64,000 bases of DNA, from NCBI GenBank assembly GCA_905211265.1, contig CAJMAC010000005.1:1-64000 (forward strand). Reading direction: 5' to 3'. Source of the DNA: an uncultured Eubacteriales bacterium. GTDB lineage: Bacteria > Bacillota_I > Bacilli_A > RF39 > UBA660. Below are positions 1-9,126 of this stretch, piece after piece (the stretch's first letter is position 1; every line of letters begins with the position of its first letter). Under the pieces are notes generated by a model. It saw only the letters and a list, made by a program, of their open reading frames with translations, was not told the origin of the DNA and made no database searches. Made by a program: the position numbers and the translations under genes.

Positions 1-717
1 ATTATATAAAAACATAGTTTTTTCTTCATTAGCATTATCACTTATTACTTTTGCTTTATGAACCTCTTCGAGCATTTTTGTATCAGGATTTTCTATTGTA
101 AAATACATTACAGATACGACAGTTACTAAGGAAAAATTAATTAAAAATGAATCTGGAAATACTTTTTGAACTAATGTTGCTGAAATTAACATTATTATTA
201 CTAAAAATATTGGAATATATTTTTTTACTTGCTCTTTTGTTATATTTCTTAATGTTAAAACAATTGAAACTATTAGAAAAACTCCAACAATTAAATAAGT
301 TAAGTTGACACCAAGTCCACTTGGATAAACTGCATTTGCTGTTTTTTTGAAATCAATAGGAAATGACAAGACAGAAATAGAAGACAATACAAAAATAATT
401 TTAAATATTATCGATCTATATTTTATAATACTATTCTTTGATATTGCATAAACATAACTAGTAAAAATTAGAACCCATGCTACAAAATATACCAACATAC
501 CCTTTGCTAATAAAGTATATAATAAAGAATTAACATCTACTCCCATTTTATACAATATAAAGCTAAATATATCTATTAATGAACCAATAAAAGTAATTAT
601 TAACAAATTACCATATAATTTTGTTTCATCACTTTTAATACTATTTTTTGAAAAAAAGCACACCATAAAAATGCTTAAAAATATAATACCACTTATCGAA
701 AAACATATTCCTATCAT
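1..717 (-). CDS. Membrane sensor protein, probable histidine kinase N-terminal part (runs off the window)
   Basis: The frame is open from an ATG at 717 to the window edge (239 codons), so the gene is cut. A good ribosome site (AGAGGAG) precedes the ATG. The visible part has about seven hydrophobic segments, spread over residues 2-22, 34-56, 65-92 and then four more to about 205. A hydrophilic stretch follows, with EEVHKAKVISDNANEEKTMF, a helical linker typical of the region entering a HisKA dimerisation domain. I infer a 7TM-type sensor kinase; the kinase domains themselves are not in the window. It could instead be another signalling output joined to a 7TM sensor. Confidence 0.6.
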   Translation of the reverse strand, partial: MIGICFSISGIIFLSIFMVCFFSKNSIKSDETKLYGNLLIITFIGSLIDIFSFILYKMGVDVNSLLYTLLAKGMLVYFVAWVLIFTSYVYAISKNSIIKYRSIIFKIIFVLSSISVLSFPIDFKKTANAVYPSGLGVNLTYLIVGVFLIVSIVLTLRNITKEQVKKYIPIFLVIIMLISATLVQKVFPDSFLINFSLVTVVSVMYFTIENPDTKMLEEVHKAKVISDNANEEKTMFLYN

Positions 718-745
718 ACTAACTCCTCTTTATTTGTATAAATTA

Positions 746-751
746 AGTATA
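746..751 (-). promoter_or_regulatory. Extended -10 for the sensor gene
   Basis: On the minus strand the sequence TGCTATACT lies about 28 bases upstream of the ATG at 717, giving an extended -10 (TGn plus TATACT). The -35 at the usual distance (TAGACT) is weak. It sits just beyond the hairpin that follows the adenylating-enzyme gene, so the sensor gene probably has its own promoter. Confidence 0.4.
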
Positions 752-755
752 GCAT

Positions 756-794
756 AAATAAAGTAACAAGTCTACAAAACGTGTTACTTTATTT
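756..794 (-). terminator. Perfect 13-bp hairpin between two genes
   Basis: AAATAAAGTAACA at 756-768 and its exact complement at 782-794 enclose a 13-base loop, just after the stop of the adenylating enzyme at 804. The stem is AT-rich and no long T-run follows on the minus strand, so termination strength is uncertain. Confidence 0.5.
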
Positions 795-803
795 CTATAT
801 TTT

Positions 804-2633
804 TTATTTTTTTATTAGTTTCTTCGCTTTTTCAACATCTTGTTGTTGATATGGTTTTGGATCCAATTTACCATTGCTAGTTCTTGAAAGTGGTTCATAA
901 TAAAATTCATAATATCTAGCTAAATTATTTTCTCCTAATGTAGATAATATTAATTTAATAATTTTCTCTTTCAATAATTCAATATTAGTATTTTCATCAT
1001 ATAAACTTATATGATATTTTGGTACATATTGTAGTTCATTATCTTGAACTTTTGTAACTATACTTTCTCTAATTTCGGGAATACTACTAAGTAAGTTTTC
1101 TATTCTTTGTGGATAAATATTTTCGATTCCACACACAAAACTTCTTTTAGCACGATCTATATATTCAATCTCTCCATTAGGTAATACTTTTGCAATATCA
1201 CCAGTAAGCAACCACTTTTCATTGTTCTTATATATAAATGATTTAGCAGTTTCTTCAGGATTATTATAATATCCTTGCATCATACCTGGACCATTTACAC
1301 AAAGTAATCCTTCTTGATTAATTCCTAATTCTTCCATTGTGATTGGATCAATTATCATTTGATTATTAAATGGTATTAATGCTCCGACTGTACCATTTGA
1401 ATTTTTTCTTCCCATTTTAACAGAAACAGGAGCCCACATCTCTGTCATTCCTAACCCATTCCATAAATTATCTTTTGCTCCTAATTCTTCAAATAACATT
1501 GAGCAAACCAATTCAGTAAACATTTTTAATTGTTCACCACCTGATACTCCCATTTTTAACCAAGACATATCTAATTTGCTTGTATCATTCTTTCTGACTA
1601 ATTCTCTTAATGTTTCTAAATATTTTTTATAATCTATATTTCTATTTAAACTAAAATCTATTTTTTCATTATCACCAGTTATTTCTGAGAAAACACTATT
1701 AATAAAGTTTTCCCACTGTATTGGCCCTGCAAAGACACCTGCAGGTTTTATTCTATATAGTTCTTCCTTAAAATCTTTTGGAAGTGGTTTAAATGTAAAG
1801 TTAACATGTAAATTTTTACATAATGCATAATGCATAGAAAGTTTTCCAAAAGCCATAAACATTGGTAAATTCCCCATAAAAACTTCGCCTGGTTGTAATT
1901 CAGTAACATAATCCAAGGATTTAGCTACAGCATTAATTCCATTTTCACTTAGCATAACTCCTTTATGTGTACCACTTGATCCACCAGTAAACATAATGTC
2001 TCCAATTTTATTAGCTTTATGCTCAGGATAAACTGCTTCATTAAAGTTTTTTCCTTTTTTTAAAATATAATCTAAATTATTATCCAAAGAAAATAATACA
2101 TTACCATTAAATATTTGTTTAAATTGATATAATAGTTTAATTAAATTATTGTCTAAAGATTTAACAACAGGAAATAAAATAATATCTAAATCAATATCTT
2201 TACTTGCTTTCTTTATATTTTGATATGTATCATTTATTCCAATGTACATTTTTGGTCTAACCACTTTTAAATCTTGCATTATCTTATAACTTTTATCCAT
2301 TGGATTAATTGGCAATATTATAGCTCCTAATTTATTTAAAGCATAATTTATATAAATTGCTTCTGGTGTGTTAGCAACAGAAACAGCAATTATATCATTT
2401 TCTCTAACCCCTCTTTTATATAAACTTCTTGCATACTCATCAATCTTAGTATGTAGTTCTTCATAGGAAATATCTAAATTGCCAAAAGTTAAAGCGATAT
2501 TATTCATATATTTTTTGTTTCTTTCATATAAAAAATTATATTCACTATCCTCAGGTATAGTAGCATTCCTTGAATCATTACTATAAAAATTCATATTTAA
2601 CCCCATTTTTGAAGGTTTGTTAAAATTATCCAT
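804..2633 (-). CDS. AMP-dependent acyl/aryl adenylating enzyme (ANL superfamily)
   Basis: A 609-residue member of the acyl-CoA synthetase/NRPS adenylation superfamily, which activates a carboxylic acid as acyl-AMP. Core motifs are visible in order: the P-loop TGGSSGTHKG at 216-225, GMTE at 395-398, TGD at 477-479, the hinge/linker DRAKR at 493-497 and the C-terminal catalytic lysine in SNGKLD (Lys about 589). No carrier or condensation domain is attached. The start at 2633 has a good ribosome site (GAGGGAG). A 51-codon micro-ORF precedes it on the same transcript, and two promoters lie further upstream. The substrate cannot be read from the sequence; a CoA-ligase role is the default inference. 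Confidence 0.85.
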   Translation of the reverse strand: MDNFNKPSKMGLNMNFYSNDSRNATIPEDSEYNFLYERNKKYMNNIALTFGNLDISYEELHTKIDEYARSLYKRGVRENDIIAVSVANTPEAIYINYALNKLGAIILPINPMDKSYKIMQDLKVVRPKMYIGINDTYQNIKKASKDIDLDIILFPVVKSLDNNLIKLLYQFKQIFNGNVLFSLDNNLDYILKKGKNFNEAVYPEHKANKIGDIMFTGGSSGTHKGVMLSENGINAVAKSLDYVTELQPGEVFMGNLPMFMAFGKLSMHYALCKNLHVNFTFKPLPKDFKEELYRIKPAGVFAGPIQWENFINSVFSEITGDNEKIDFSLNRNIDYKKYLETLRELVRKNDTSKLDMSWLKMGVSGGEQLKMFTELVCSMLFEELGAKDNLWNGLGMTEMWAPVSVKMGRKNSNGTVGALIPFNNQMIIDPITMEELGINQEGLLCVNGPGMMQGYYNNPEETAKSFIYKNNEKWLLTGDIAKVLPNGEIEYIDRAKRSFVCGIENIYPQRIENLLSSIPEIRESIVTKVQDNELQYVPKYHISLYDENTNIELLKEKIIKLILSTLGENNLARYYEFYYEPLSRTSNGKLDPKPYQQQDVEKAKKLIKK

Positions 2634-2652
2634 ATTTACTCCCTCTTTCTTA

Positions 2653-2808
2653 TTATTTTCTTTTTACCTTTATATTCTTTTTATCTTTATAAATATCTAT
2701 GTGGTCAACAGTTAAATTCATTTTTGGATCTTTATTATCAACTATACTTTTGTCATAATACTTCATCCATGGTTTATCTATATGTGGATAACCTGTTTCA
2801 TTTTTCAT
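2653..2808 (-). CDS. 51-residue micro-ORF resembling the N-terminus of an adenylating enzyme
   Basis: The frame starts at an ATG at 2808 behind a strong ribosome site (AGGGGGAG) and ends 19 bases before the downstream adenylating enzyme. Its first part, TGYPHIDKPWMKYYDK, is like the conserved N-terminal segment of many Firmicutes acyl-adenylating enzymes. After about 30 residues the sequence becomes lysine-rich and stops. The downstream protein has a different N-terminus of its own. This is therefore either the translated relic of a second enzyme or a small protein derived from one. Confidence 0.55.
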   Translation of the reverse strand: MKNETGYPHIDKPWMKYYDKSIVDNKDPKMNLTVDHIDIYKDKKNIKVKRK

Positions 2809-2835
2809 AATACTTCTCCCCCTTATTCAATAAAT

Positions 2836-2925
2836 ATTTTATCATCTTTATATGCTTTTTTCAATTAATTTCGCATGTTTCCCTTTCAGTCTTAGTATTT
2901 TATCACAAAAATTAATTAAATGCAA
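2836..2925 (-). promoter_or_regulatory. Two tandem sigma-A-type promoters
   Basis: On the minus strand, TTGCAT (2920-2925) is spaced 17 bases from TAAAAT (2897-2902). A second set, TTGAAA (2859-2864), is also 17 bases from TAAAAT (2836-2841). Both -10 boxes are preceded by TGA, forming extended -10 elements. They drive the micro-ORF and adenylating enzyme. Confidence 0.6.
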
Positions 2926-2966
2926 TGCGTTTAAGGTATGAAATTAATCATACATGAATATAAGAA

Positions 2967-2987
2967 AACTCTATATAAAATAGAGTT
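2967..2987 (-). terminator. Hairpin overlapping the stop of the ABC exporter operon
   Basis: AACTCTA (2967-2973) and TAGAGTT (2981-2987) form a 7-bp stem with a 7-base loop, followed on the minus strand by TTCTTAT. The stop codon of the second exporter gene is inside the stem. The T-run is weak. Confidence 0.5.
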
Positions 2988-4782
2988 AACTTACTTTATC
3001 AAATTGAGAATTATATAAATTAGCATAGAAACCATTTTTCTTTAATAATTCTTCATGTGTTCCTTGTTCTACAATATCACCATTATCCATTACTAAAATT
3101 AAATCGGCATTTTTTATTGTAGATAATCTATGAGCAATTATAAAACTTGTTCTACCTTTCATTAATTTATCCATAGCTTCTTGAATTAATATTTCTGTTC
3201 TTGTATCTACTGAAGATGTTGCTTCATCTAATATTAATACTTTGGGATTAGAAAGTATTGCTCTTGCTATTGTAAGTAATTGTTTTTGACCGCCAGAAAT
3301 ATTATTTGTTTCTTCGTTTAATACCATATTATAAGTATCTGGTTGAGTCATTATATAGTGATTAATATTAGCGGTAATTGCTGCTTGTTTTACCTCTTCA
3401 TCTGTTGCATCTATTTTTCCATAACGGATATTTTCCATTATTGTTCCACTAAATAACCAAGTATCTTGAAGTACCATTCCAAATATTCCTTTTAAATCAC
3501 TACGATTAATATTACTTAAATCTACTCCATCAAGTAAGATACTACCTTTTGTTGGTTGATAAAATTTCATAAGTAATTTTACCATAGTAGTTTTACCTGC
3601 ACCAGTTGGTCCTACTATTGCTATTTTTTGCCCTGCTTTTACTTTGGCATTAAAGTCATGAATGATAATATTGTCTTCATCATAACCAAAACTTACATGT
3701 TTAAATTCTACATTACCCAAAACATTATCTAATTTAACTGGATTAGTTACTTTCGGTTCTTCTTTTTCTTCAAGAAAATCAAATATTCTTTCTGCTGATG
3801 CTATTGTTGATTGTAATGTTGCAGATATTTGTGCCATTTCATTTATTGGTTCTGTAAAGTTTTTAGCATATTGAATAAACGATTGAACATTACCTATTGT
3901 AATTCTACCTTTTACAACATTATATGCTCCAAGTACTGCTATTCCTACATAACCTAAGTTACCTGTAAAATTCATTATTGGATGCATAAGTCCAGATATA
4001 AAATTACTTTTCCATGCACAATTATATAATTTTTCGTTTTCTTTTTTAAAGTCATTTACCATATATTCTTCATTATTAAATGCCTTAATTATATTTTGAC
4101 CTGAATACATTTCTTCAACTTTACCATTTACACTTGCTAGATATTCTTGATTATCTTTAAAGTAATGTTGACTCTTTTTAACTATAAAACTTACTAATAC
4201 TAATGAAATTGGAATTAATATTAATGTTACTAATGTCATAGTTACATTAATTGTTAACATCATTATAAATATACCTAAAAGTGCCGTTATAGAACTAATT
4301 AATTGTGTTGCAGATTGATTAATACCCATACTTAAATTATCTGAATCATTTGTTATTACTGATAATGTTTCTCCATATGATTTTTTATCAAAATAACTAA
4401 ATGGCATATGATTAATTTTTTCTATTATTTCTTTTCTTAATTTATATGATGTTTTTTGAGCAATATTAGTCATTATAAATCCTTGAATATATGAAAATAT
4501 TGCACTTACTATATAAAGTATACCAAGTGTAAATAATATTTTAAATACATTATCAAAGTTTACACCAGTTCCTCCGCTTAGTTTACTTGATATTCCTTTG
4601 AATATTTCTGTTGTAGCATTACCTAATATTTTAGGACCTACAATTGAAAATACTGTACTTAACATAGTTAATATTACTACAATTATTAAAGATATTTTAT
4701 ATTCTTTTAAATACTTAAAAGTTTTCTTTAGAGTTTTTTTGAAATTCTTTGGTTTTTCTATATTTTGTTTAACTGGAGGCAT
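2986..4782 (-). CDS. ABC exporter, subunit with intact ATPase site
   Basis: A 598-residue half-transporter with an N-terminal six-helix membrane domain and a C-terminal ATPase domain. Motifs are Walker A GPTGAGKTT (391-399), signature ISGGQ (495-499), Walker B ending LILDE with catalytic Glu520, and switch histidine 551. It starts 1 base after the stop of the 704-residue partner, so the two are co-translated. The pair matches the heterodimeric multidrug/peptide exporter type (LmrCD/BmrCD-like) in the membrane. This subunit supplies the intact catalytic Glu and His. The substrate is unknown. Confidence 0.9.
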   Translation of the reverse strand: MPPVKQNIEKPKNFKKTLKKTFKYLKEYKISLIIVVILTMLSTVFSIVGPKILGNATTEIFKGISSKLSGGTGVNFDNVFKILFTLGILYIVSAIFSYIQGFIMTNIAQKTSYKLRKEIIEKINHMPFSYFDKKSYGETLSVITNDSDNLSMGINQSATQLISSITALLGIFIMMLTINVTMTLVTLILIPISLVLVSFIVKKSQHYFKDNQEYLASVNGKVEEMYSGQNIIKAFNNEEYMVNDFKKENEKLYNCAWKSNFISGLMHPIMNFTGNLGYVGIAVLGAYNVVKGRITIGNVQSFIQYAKNFTEPINEMAQISATLQSTIASAERIFDFLEEKEEPKVTNPVKLDNVLGNVEFKHVSFGYDEDNIIIHDFNAKVKAGQKIAIVGPTGAGKTTMVKLLMKFYQPTKGSILLDGVDLSNINRSDLKGIFGMVLQDTWLFSGTIMENIRYGKIDATDEEVKQAAITANINHYIMTQPDTYNMVLNEETNNISGGQKQLLTIARAILSNPKVLILDEATSSVDTRTEILIQEAMDKLMKGRTSFIIAHRLSTIKNADLILVMDNGDIVEQGTHEELLKKNGFYANLYNSQFDKVS

Positions 4783-4783
4783 A

Positions 4784-6898
4784 CTATAATTCCCCCTCTC
4801 CTAATTGTGATTTAGCAATTTCTTTGTATATTTCACAACTATTTAATAATTCTTTATGTGTTCCTATACCAACCATTTTTCCTTCATCTAAGACAATTAT
4901 TTGGTTAGCGTTTAAGACAGTACTTACTCTTTGAGTAACAATTATTATTGTAGAACCCTTAGTATTTTCTCTTAAATTCTTCCTTACTTCTGAATCTGTT
5001 TTATAATCTAGAGCTGAAAAACTATCATCAAAAATATAAATTTCTGGATTTTTAGCAACTGCTCTTGCAATAGCAAGACGCTGTTTTTGTCCTCCACTTA
5101 CATTCTTTCCCCCTTGACTAATCGGAGAATTATAGTTATCTTCTTTTTCAGTTATAAAGTCTTTGGCTTGTGCTATGATACTTGCTTTTTCTACTTTTTT
5201 AAAGTCCATATCATCTTCACCAAATTTAATATTTGATTCAATTGTACCAGAGAATAATACTCCTTTTTGAGGTACTAGTCCTATTTTATCTCTTAAATCT
5301 TTTTGTTTAACATCTCTTATATCTATTCCATCTACTAAAATACTACCACTTGTTACATCATAAAATCTTGGTATTAAATTTATTAATGTTGATTTACCAC
5401 TTCCCGTTGAACCAATAATAGCAGTTACTTCCCCTGGTTTAGCAGTAAAACTAATATTAGATAAAGTATCTTCTTCACCATCATAATATCTAAATGATAC
5501 ATCTTTAAATTCAATATATCCTTTTTTATCTTTTGGAAAATGTTTTGGATGTTTTTTATCTAATATTGAACTATCTTTATTTAATATTTCTCCAATTCTT
5601 CCTAATGATACAATAGTTCTTGGTAAGAATACACTAAGTAATGCTACCATTAAGAATGAGAATATTACATGCATTGAATATTGAATTAAAGCAAGTAAAT
5701 CTCCTACACCAATTAATCCATCATTAACTTTACCTGCACCTACCCAAATTATTAAAATACACATCATATTAAGTACTAATGTCATGGTAGGCATCATCAT
5801 AGACATAGTTCTATTTACAAAAAGGTTTGTTTTAGTTAATTTAGTATTAGCTTCATCAAATCTATCATCTTCGTATTTTTCTGTATTAAATGTTCTAATT
5901 ACTGGAAGTCCTGTTAATATTTCTCTTGCTACTAGGTTTACTTTATCTATTAAACTTTGTAATATTTTTGTTTTAGGCAATACTGCAAGTAATAAAAATA
6001 CTATTATAAATACTACTGCTCCTATACCTAAACCCAATACCCAAGACATATGTCCAGCCATATTATATACTTTTATGAATGCTCCTATTCCCATAATTGG
6101 AGCAAATACTACACTTCTAAAAATCATAGTAAGTACATTAGAAATATTTTGAATATCATTTGTACTTCTTGTTATAAGAGATGCTATAGAGAATTCTTTT
6201 AATTCTTGTTCTGAATACGACATAACTTTTGATACTACTTTATTTCTTAATTCTCTACCAAATTTAGCAGCTACTCTTGATGACAAATAACTAATAATAA
6301 CCGCAGTTATAACAATTAAAAGTACTACTCCTAACATTCTAAGTCCTGAAGATAATACATAATGTATTTGCATAGTATCTATATCTATTCCAACTTTAAC
6401 ATATTCTTCTTTAATATAATTTAATACTACTTGATTTAATAATGTTTCATCTATATTTAATTTATTATTACTATATTTAGATAAATCATTTAAATTAATC
6501 ATATTATTTTCTATTAAATAATTAATAGAAATTACTTTTTTCATAATAGTATTTAATTTAGTACTATCTACTTTATCTGTTATTAAATAAATATTTTCAT
6601 TATTTAGTGCACTATATTCATTTATATAATTAACATTGCCTTTTTCTATTAAATTATAACTATCACCAACAATATCTTTTTCTTCATTAGTTAGATATTT
6701 AGTTAATTTATTATATTCACTTTCTCTAATTACATCTGGATAACTATTAGTTATACCATAGTTAACTATACCATTATTAACTATATCTGATGTGTAAGTT
6801 GGAAGTGATAAATCAAGTAAAGCTTGTAATACTAAAAATGCCATTATAAAAACAATTGGTACTATTGATTTTTTTAATATTTTTAAAACATGTTTCAT
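4784..6898 (-). CDS. ABC exporter, subunit with degenerate ATPase site
   Basis: A 704-residue half-transporter. Between its first and second membrane helices (roughly residues 40-185) is a large hydrophilic insertion predicted to be extracellular. The ATPase domain has Walker A GSTGSGKST (496-504) and a normal signature VSGGQ (600-604). Walker B ends in Asp (IFDD, 622-625) where Glu is usual, and the switch histidine is replaced by Gln (VTQRVS, about 656). Degeneration of these two residues in one partner is typical of heterodimeric exporters. It is first in a two-gene operon, with ribosome site GGAGGAAGG before its ATG. Confidence 0.9.
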   Translation of the reverse strand: MKHVLKILKKSIVPIVFIMAFLVLQALLDLSLPTYTSDIVNNGIVNYGITNSYPDVIRESEYNKLTKYLTNEEKDIVGDSYNLIEKGNVNYINEYSALNNENIYLITDKVDSTKLNTIMKKVISINYLIENNMINLNDLSKYSNNKLNIDETLLNQVVLNYIKEEYVKVGIDIDTMQIHYVLSSGLRMLGVVLLIVITAVIISYLSSRVAAKFGRELRNKVVSKVMSYSEQELKEFSIASLITRSTNDIQNISNVLTMIFRSVVFAPIMGIGAFIKVYNMAGHMSWVLGLGIGAVVFIIVFLLLAVLPKTKILQSLIDKVNLVAREILTGLPVIRTFNTEKYEDDRFDEANTKLTKTNLFVNRTMSMMMPTMTLVLNMMCILIIWVGAGKVNDGLIGVGDLLALIQYSMHVIFSFLMVALLSVFLPRTIVSLGRIGEILNKDSSILDKKHPKHFPKDKKGYIEFKDVSFRYYDGEEDTLSNISFTAKPGEVTAIIGSTGSGKSTLINLIPRFYDVTSGSILVDGIDIRDVKQKDLRDKIGLVPQKGVLFSGTIESNIKFGEDDMDFKKVEKASIIAQAKDFITEKEDNYNSPISQGGKNVSGGQKQRLAIARAVAKNPEIYIFDDSFSALDYKTDSEVRKNLRENTKGSTIIIVTQRVSTVLNANQIIVLDEGKMVGIGTHKELLNSCEIYKEIAKSQLGEGEL

Positions 6899-7006
6899 AA
6901 CCTTCCTCCATTCGTTGCTTATTAATTATATGAGAAATTATTTTTTTTGTCAATAAAATCACATAATTTAATATATTTAAAGATTACTATCTACACGATA
7001 ATAATC

Positions 7007-7714
7007 TTATACTAATTTATTATTATTTAATTGTATTTTATTGTAATACTCTGAACCTGTAACTTTTATAATATGTTTTTCTATTTTTTTAAAATTATCA
7101 ATAACATATGTTTTTTCTATACGATGAATATCTGTACCTAAAAAATCAATATAATGTCTTTTTAACATATATTTTAATAATTTAATACTGTCTTTACCAT
7201 AATAACCTAATATACTAGAATAATTACTTTGAAATAAAAATCCATCTTCACGTAATGTATCTACAATACTATAATCTTCTTTAAAAGCATCATATCTTTC
7301 TGGATGAGCAATAACTACTTCATAGCCTTTACTTCTTATTTCATAGAGTATATCTTCTATATTTAATAATTTATTATGCATAGGAAACTCTACTAATACA
7401 TATTTAGTTCCATTTAAACTTGTTATAATATTTTTTTCTAGTAATGTTGGAACATTTTTATCAATAAATATTTCATTACCTAAATATATGTTTATATCTA
7501 TATTTTCGCTAATTAATCTTTCTTTTAATTCATTATATATTTTTATATTAGCTTCATAATTAGAATTATATGTACTATCTAGAATAAAATGAGGTGTTAA
7601 TATTACATTATTAAAACCTACACTTTTTAATTTCTTTAATAGTTCAACTGATTCAGAAATAGTTCTACTTCCATCATCTATACCAAATAATATATGTGAA
7701 TGAACATCAGTCAT
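7007..7714 (-). CDS. cpsB: CpsB/YwqE-type tyrosine-protein phosphatase (PHP fold)
   Basis: A 235-residue metal-dependent phosphatase that removes phosphate from the capsule tyrosine kinase. The N-terminal metal site DVHSHILFGIDDGSRT and the central GNEIFI and AHPERY segments are the family hallmarks. It is the last gene of the CpsC-CpsD-CpsB module, 9 bases after the kinase. Length is normal for the family. Confidence 0.9.
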   Translation of the reverse strand: MTDVHSHILFGIDDGSRTISESVELLKKLKSVGFNNVILTPHFILDSTYNSNYEANIKIYNELKERLISENIDINIYLGNEIFIDKNVPTLLEKNIITSLNGTKYVLVEFPMHNKLLNIEDILYEIRSKGYEVVIAHPERYDAFKEDYSIVDTLREDGFLFQSNYSSILGYYGKDSIKLLKYMLKRHYIDFLGTDIHRIEKTYVIDNFKKIEKHIIKVTGSEYYNKIQLNNNKLV

Positions 7715-7723
7715 AAAGTCCTC

Positions 7724-8392
7724 CTATTCATAATAACTTGAGTATTTTCCTCTTTTTGTTTGAGGTGTTCTATTTACAACTACTCCTGCTATATTAGCAT
7801 CTACTTTTTCTAATGCTTTTTTTGCCTCATTTAATTCATCTATATTAGTGTGATTACATGAACATACTAATATTACTCTATCTACATGTGAAGCCATTAT
7901 TAATGAATCTGATAACCCATTAACAGGTACTCCATCAATAATAATTCTATCAAAGTTTTTTCTTAATACTTTAAGTATTGATTCATAATTTGATGAATTA
8001 AGTAATTCACTTGGATTTGGAGGTACACTACCTCTTGTTATGACATATAAGTTTTGTATTTTAGTTTTTTTAATATATTGAGAAAAATCTATTTCGTCAT
8101 CACATATTAATAAATTAGAAAAACCTTTTTCATTAGAAAGATTAAATATTTTATTTATTCTACCTAATCTTAAATCTCCATCAATGATTAAAACTGATTC
8201 TCCAGTTTGAGCAAAAGCTGCTGCTAGATTACTACTTATAAAACTTTTTCCATCTCCTTGCATTGAGCTTGTTACAAGTAATACTTGTGAAGCATTATCT
8301 GAAGAAGTAAACTGAAGGTTAGTTCTTATAGTTCTTATATCTTCACTTACATTTGATTTGGGTCTACTATCTATAATTAGTTCATCTTTCAT
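7724..8392 (-). CDS. cpsD: CpsD/CapB-type tyrosine autokinase
   Basis: A 222-residue BY-kinase that autophosphorylates on C-terminal tyrosines and controls polymer length and export with its membrane adaptor. It shows Walker A SSMQGDGKS, Walker A' VLIIDGDLRLG and a Walker B-type IIDGVPV. The C-terminus is GKYSSYYE, a short tyrosine cluster fitting the phosphorylation site. It overlaps the upstream adaptor gene by 4 bases, as in Gram-positive capsule loci where adaptor and kinase are separate proteins. Confidence 0.92.
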   Translation of the reverse strand: MKDELIIDSRPKSNVSEDIRTIRTNLQFTSSDNASQVLLVTSSMQGDGKSFISSNLAAAFAQTGESVLIIDGDLRLGRINKIFNLSNEKGFSNLLICDDEIDFSQYIKKTKIQNLYVITRGSVPPNPSELLNSSNYESILKVLRKNFDRIIIDGVPVNGLSDSLIMASHVDRVILVCSCNHTNIDELNEAKKALEKVDANIAGVVVNRTPQTKRGKYSSYYE

Positions 8393-9057
8393 TTCTTTTT
8401 ACCTCTTCCTATCTCTTGTACACTTCCTAAAATTGGAAGTTTAATTTTTTGTTCTACTTGTTCAGCAGATTTAACACTACGATCAAAGTAGTAAATAACA
8501 AATAATATACCAAATGCTAAAATAAATCCTATCATCATATATATAACTAATTGTTTTGGAATATTTATATTATATGGCTTTTCATTTAATATTGCTTCAT
8601 CTAAAACATTAACATTATTCATTTTATATTGTTTAGATACTTCTTTAATAAAGTAAGATGCTGTAACATTAGCAATATTTTTTGCTACTACTGGATTTTC
8701 ATCACTGGCGGTTATTTTTATTATTTCAGTATTATTAATCGCAGTAACAGATAATTGTTTTACTAACTGATCATAAGTTTTATCTAATGATAATTCTTCG
8801 ATTACTTGGTCTAATACTTTTCTTGATTTAACTATTTCAGCATAAGTATCTACTAAGTTTTTATTTAAATTTAATTCAGTTTGAGTAATTGTATTTTCTC
8901 CACTTAATATTACTTTTGTATATGAATTATACATTGGTTTTTGTATAAAGAATGCATAAAGGCATCCTAATAAACATACTCCAATAAATATTACAAAAAA
9001 TACAAATATTTTATTTTTAAAAAAACTAAATAATTCTCTTAAATCTATTTCTTCCAC
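8389..9057 (-). CDS. cpsC: CpsC/Wzz-type chain-length determinant, kinase activator
   Basis: A 222-residue membrane protein with two helices, about residues 16-36 and 170-190, flanking an extracellular Wzz domain. Its cytoplasmic tail (SVQEIGRGKKK) would contact the CpsD kinase. Translation starts at GTG (9057) behind GGTAGG. An extended -10 (TGATATACT) lies upstream, so the C-D-B module may have its own promoter. Length is typical of Gram-positive adaptors. Confidence 0.9.
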   Translation of the reverse strand: MEEIDLRELFSFFKNKIFVFFVIFIGVCLLGCLYAFFIQKPMYNSYTKVILSGENTITQTELNLNKNLVDTYAEIVKSRKVLDQVIEELSLDKTYDQLVKQLSVTAINNTEIIKITASDENPVVAKNIANVTASYFIKEVSKQYKMNNVNVLDEAILNEKPYNINIPKQLVIYMMIGFILAFGILFVIYYFDRSVKSAEQVEQKIKLPILGSVQEIGRGKKK

Positions 9058-9126
9058 AAAATCTACCTACCTATCTTATTATTAGTATATCATAAAATTT
9101 AATTATTTTATATACTTTTTTATAAA

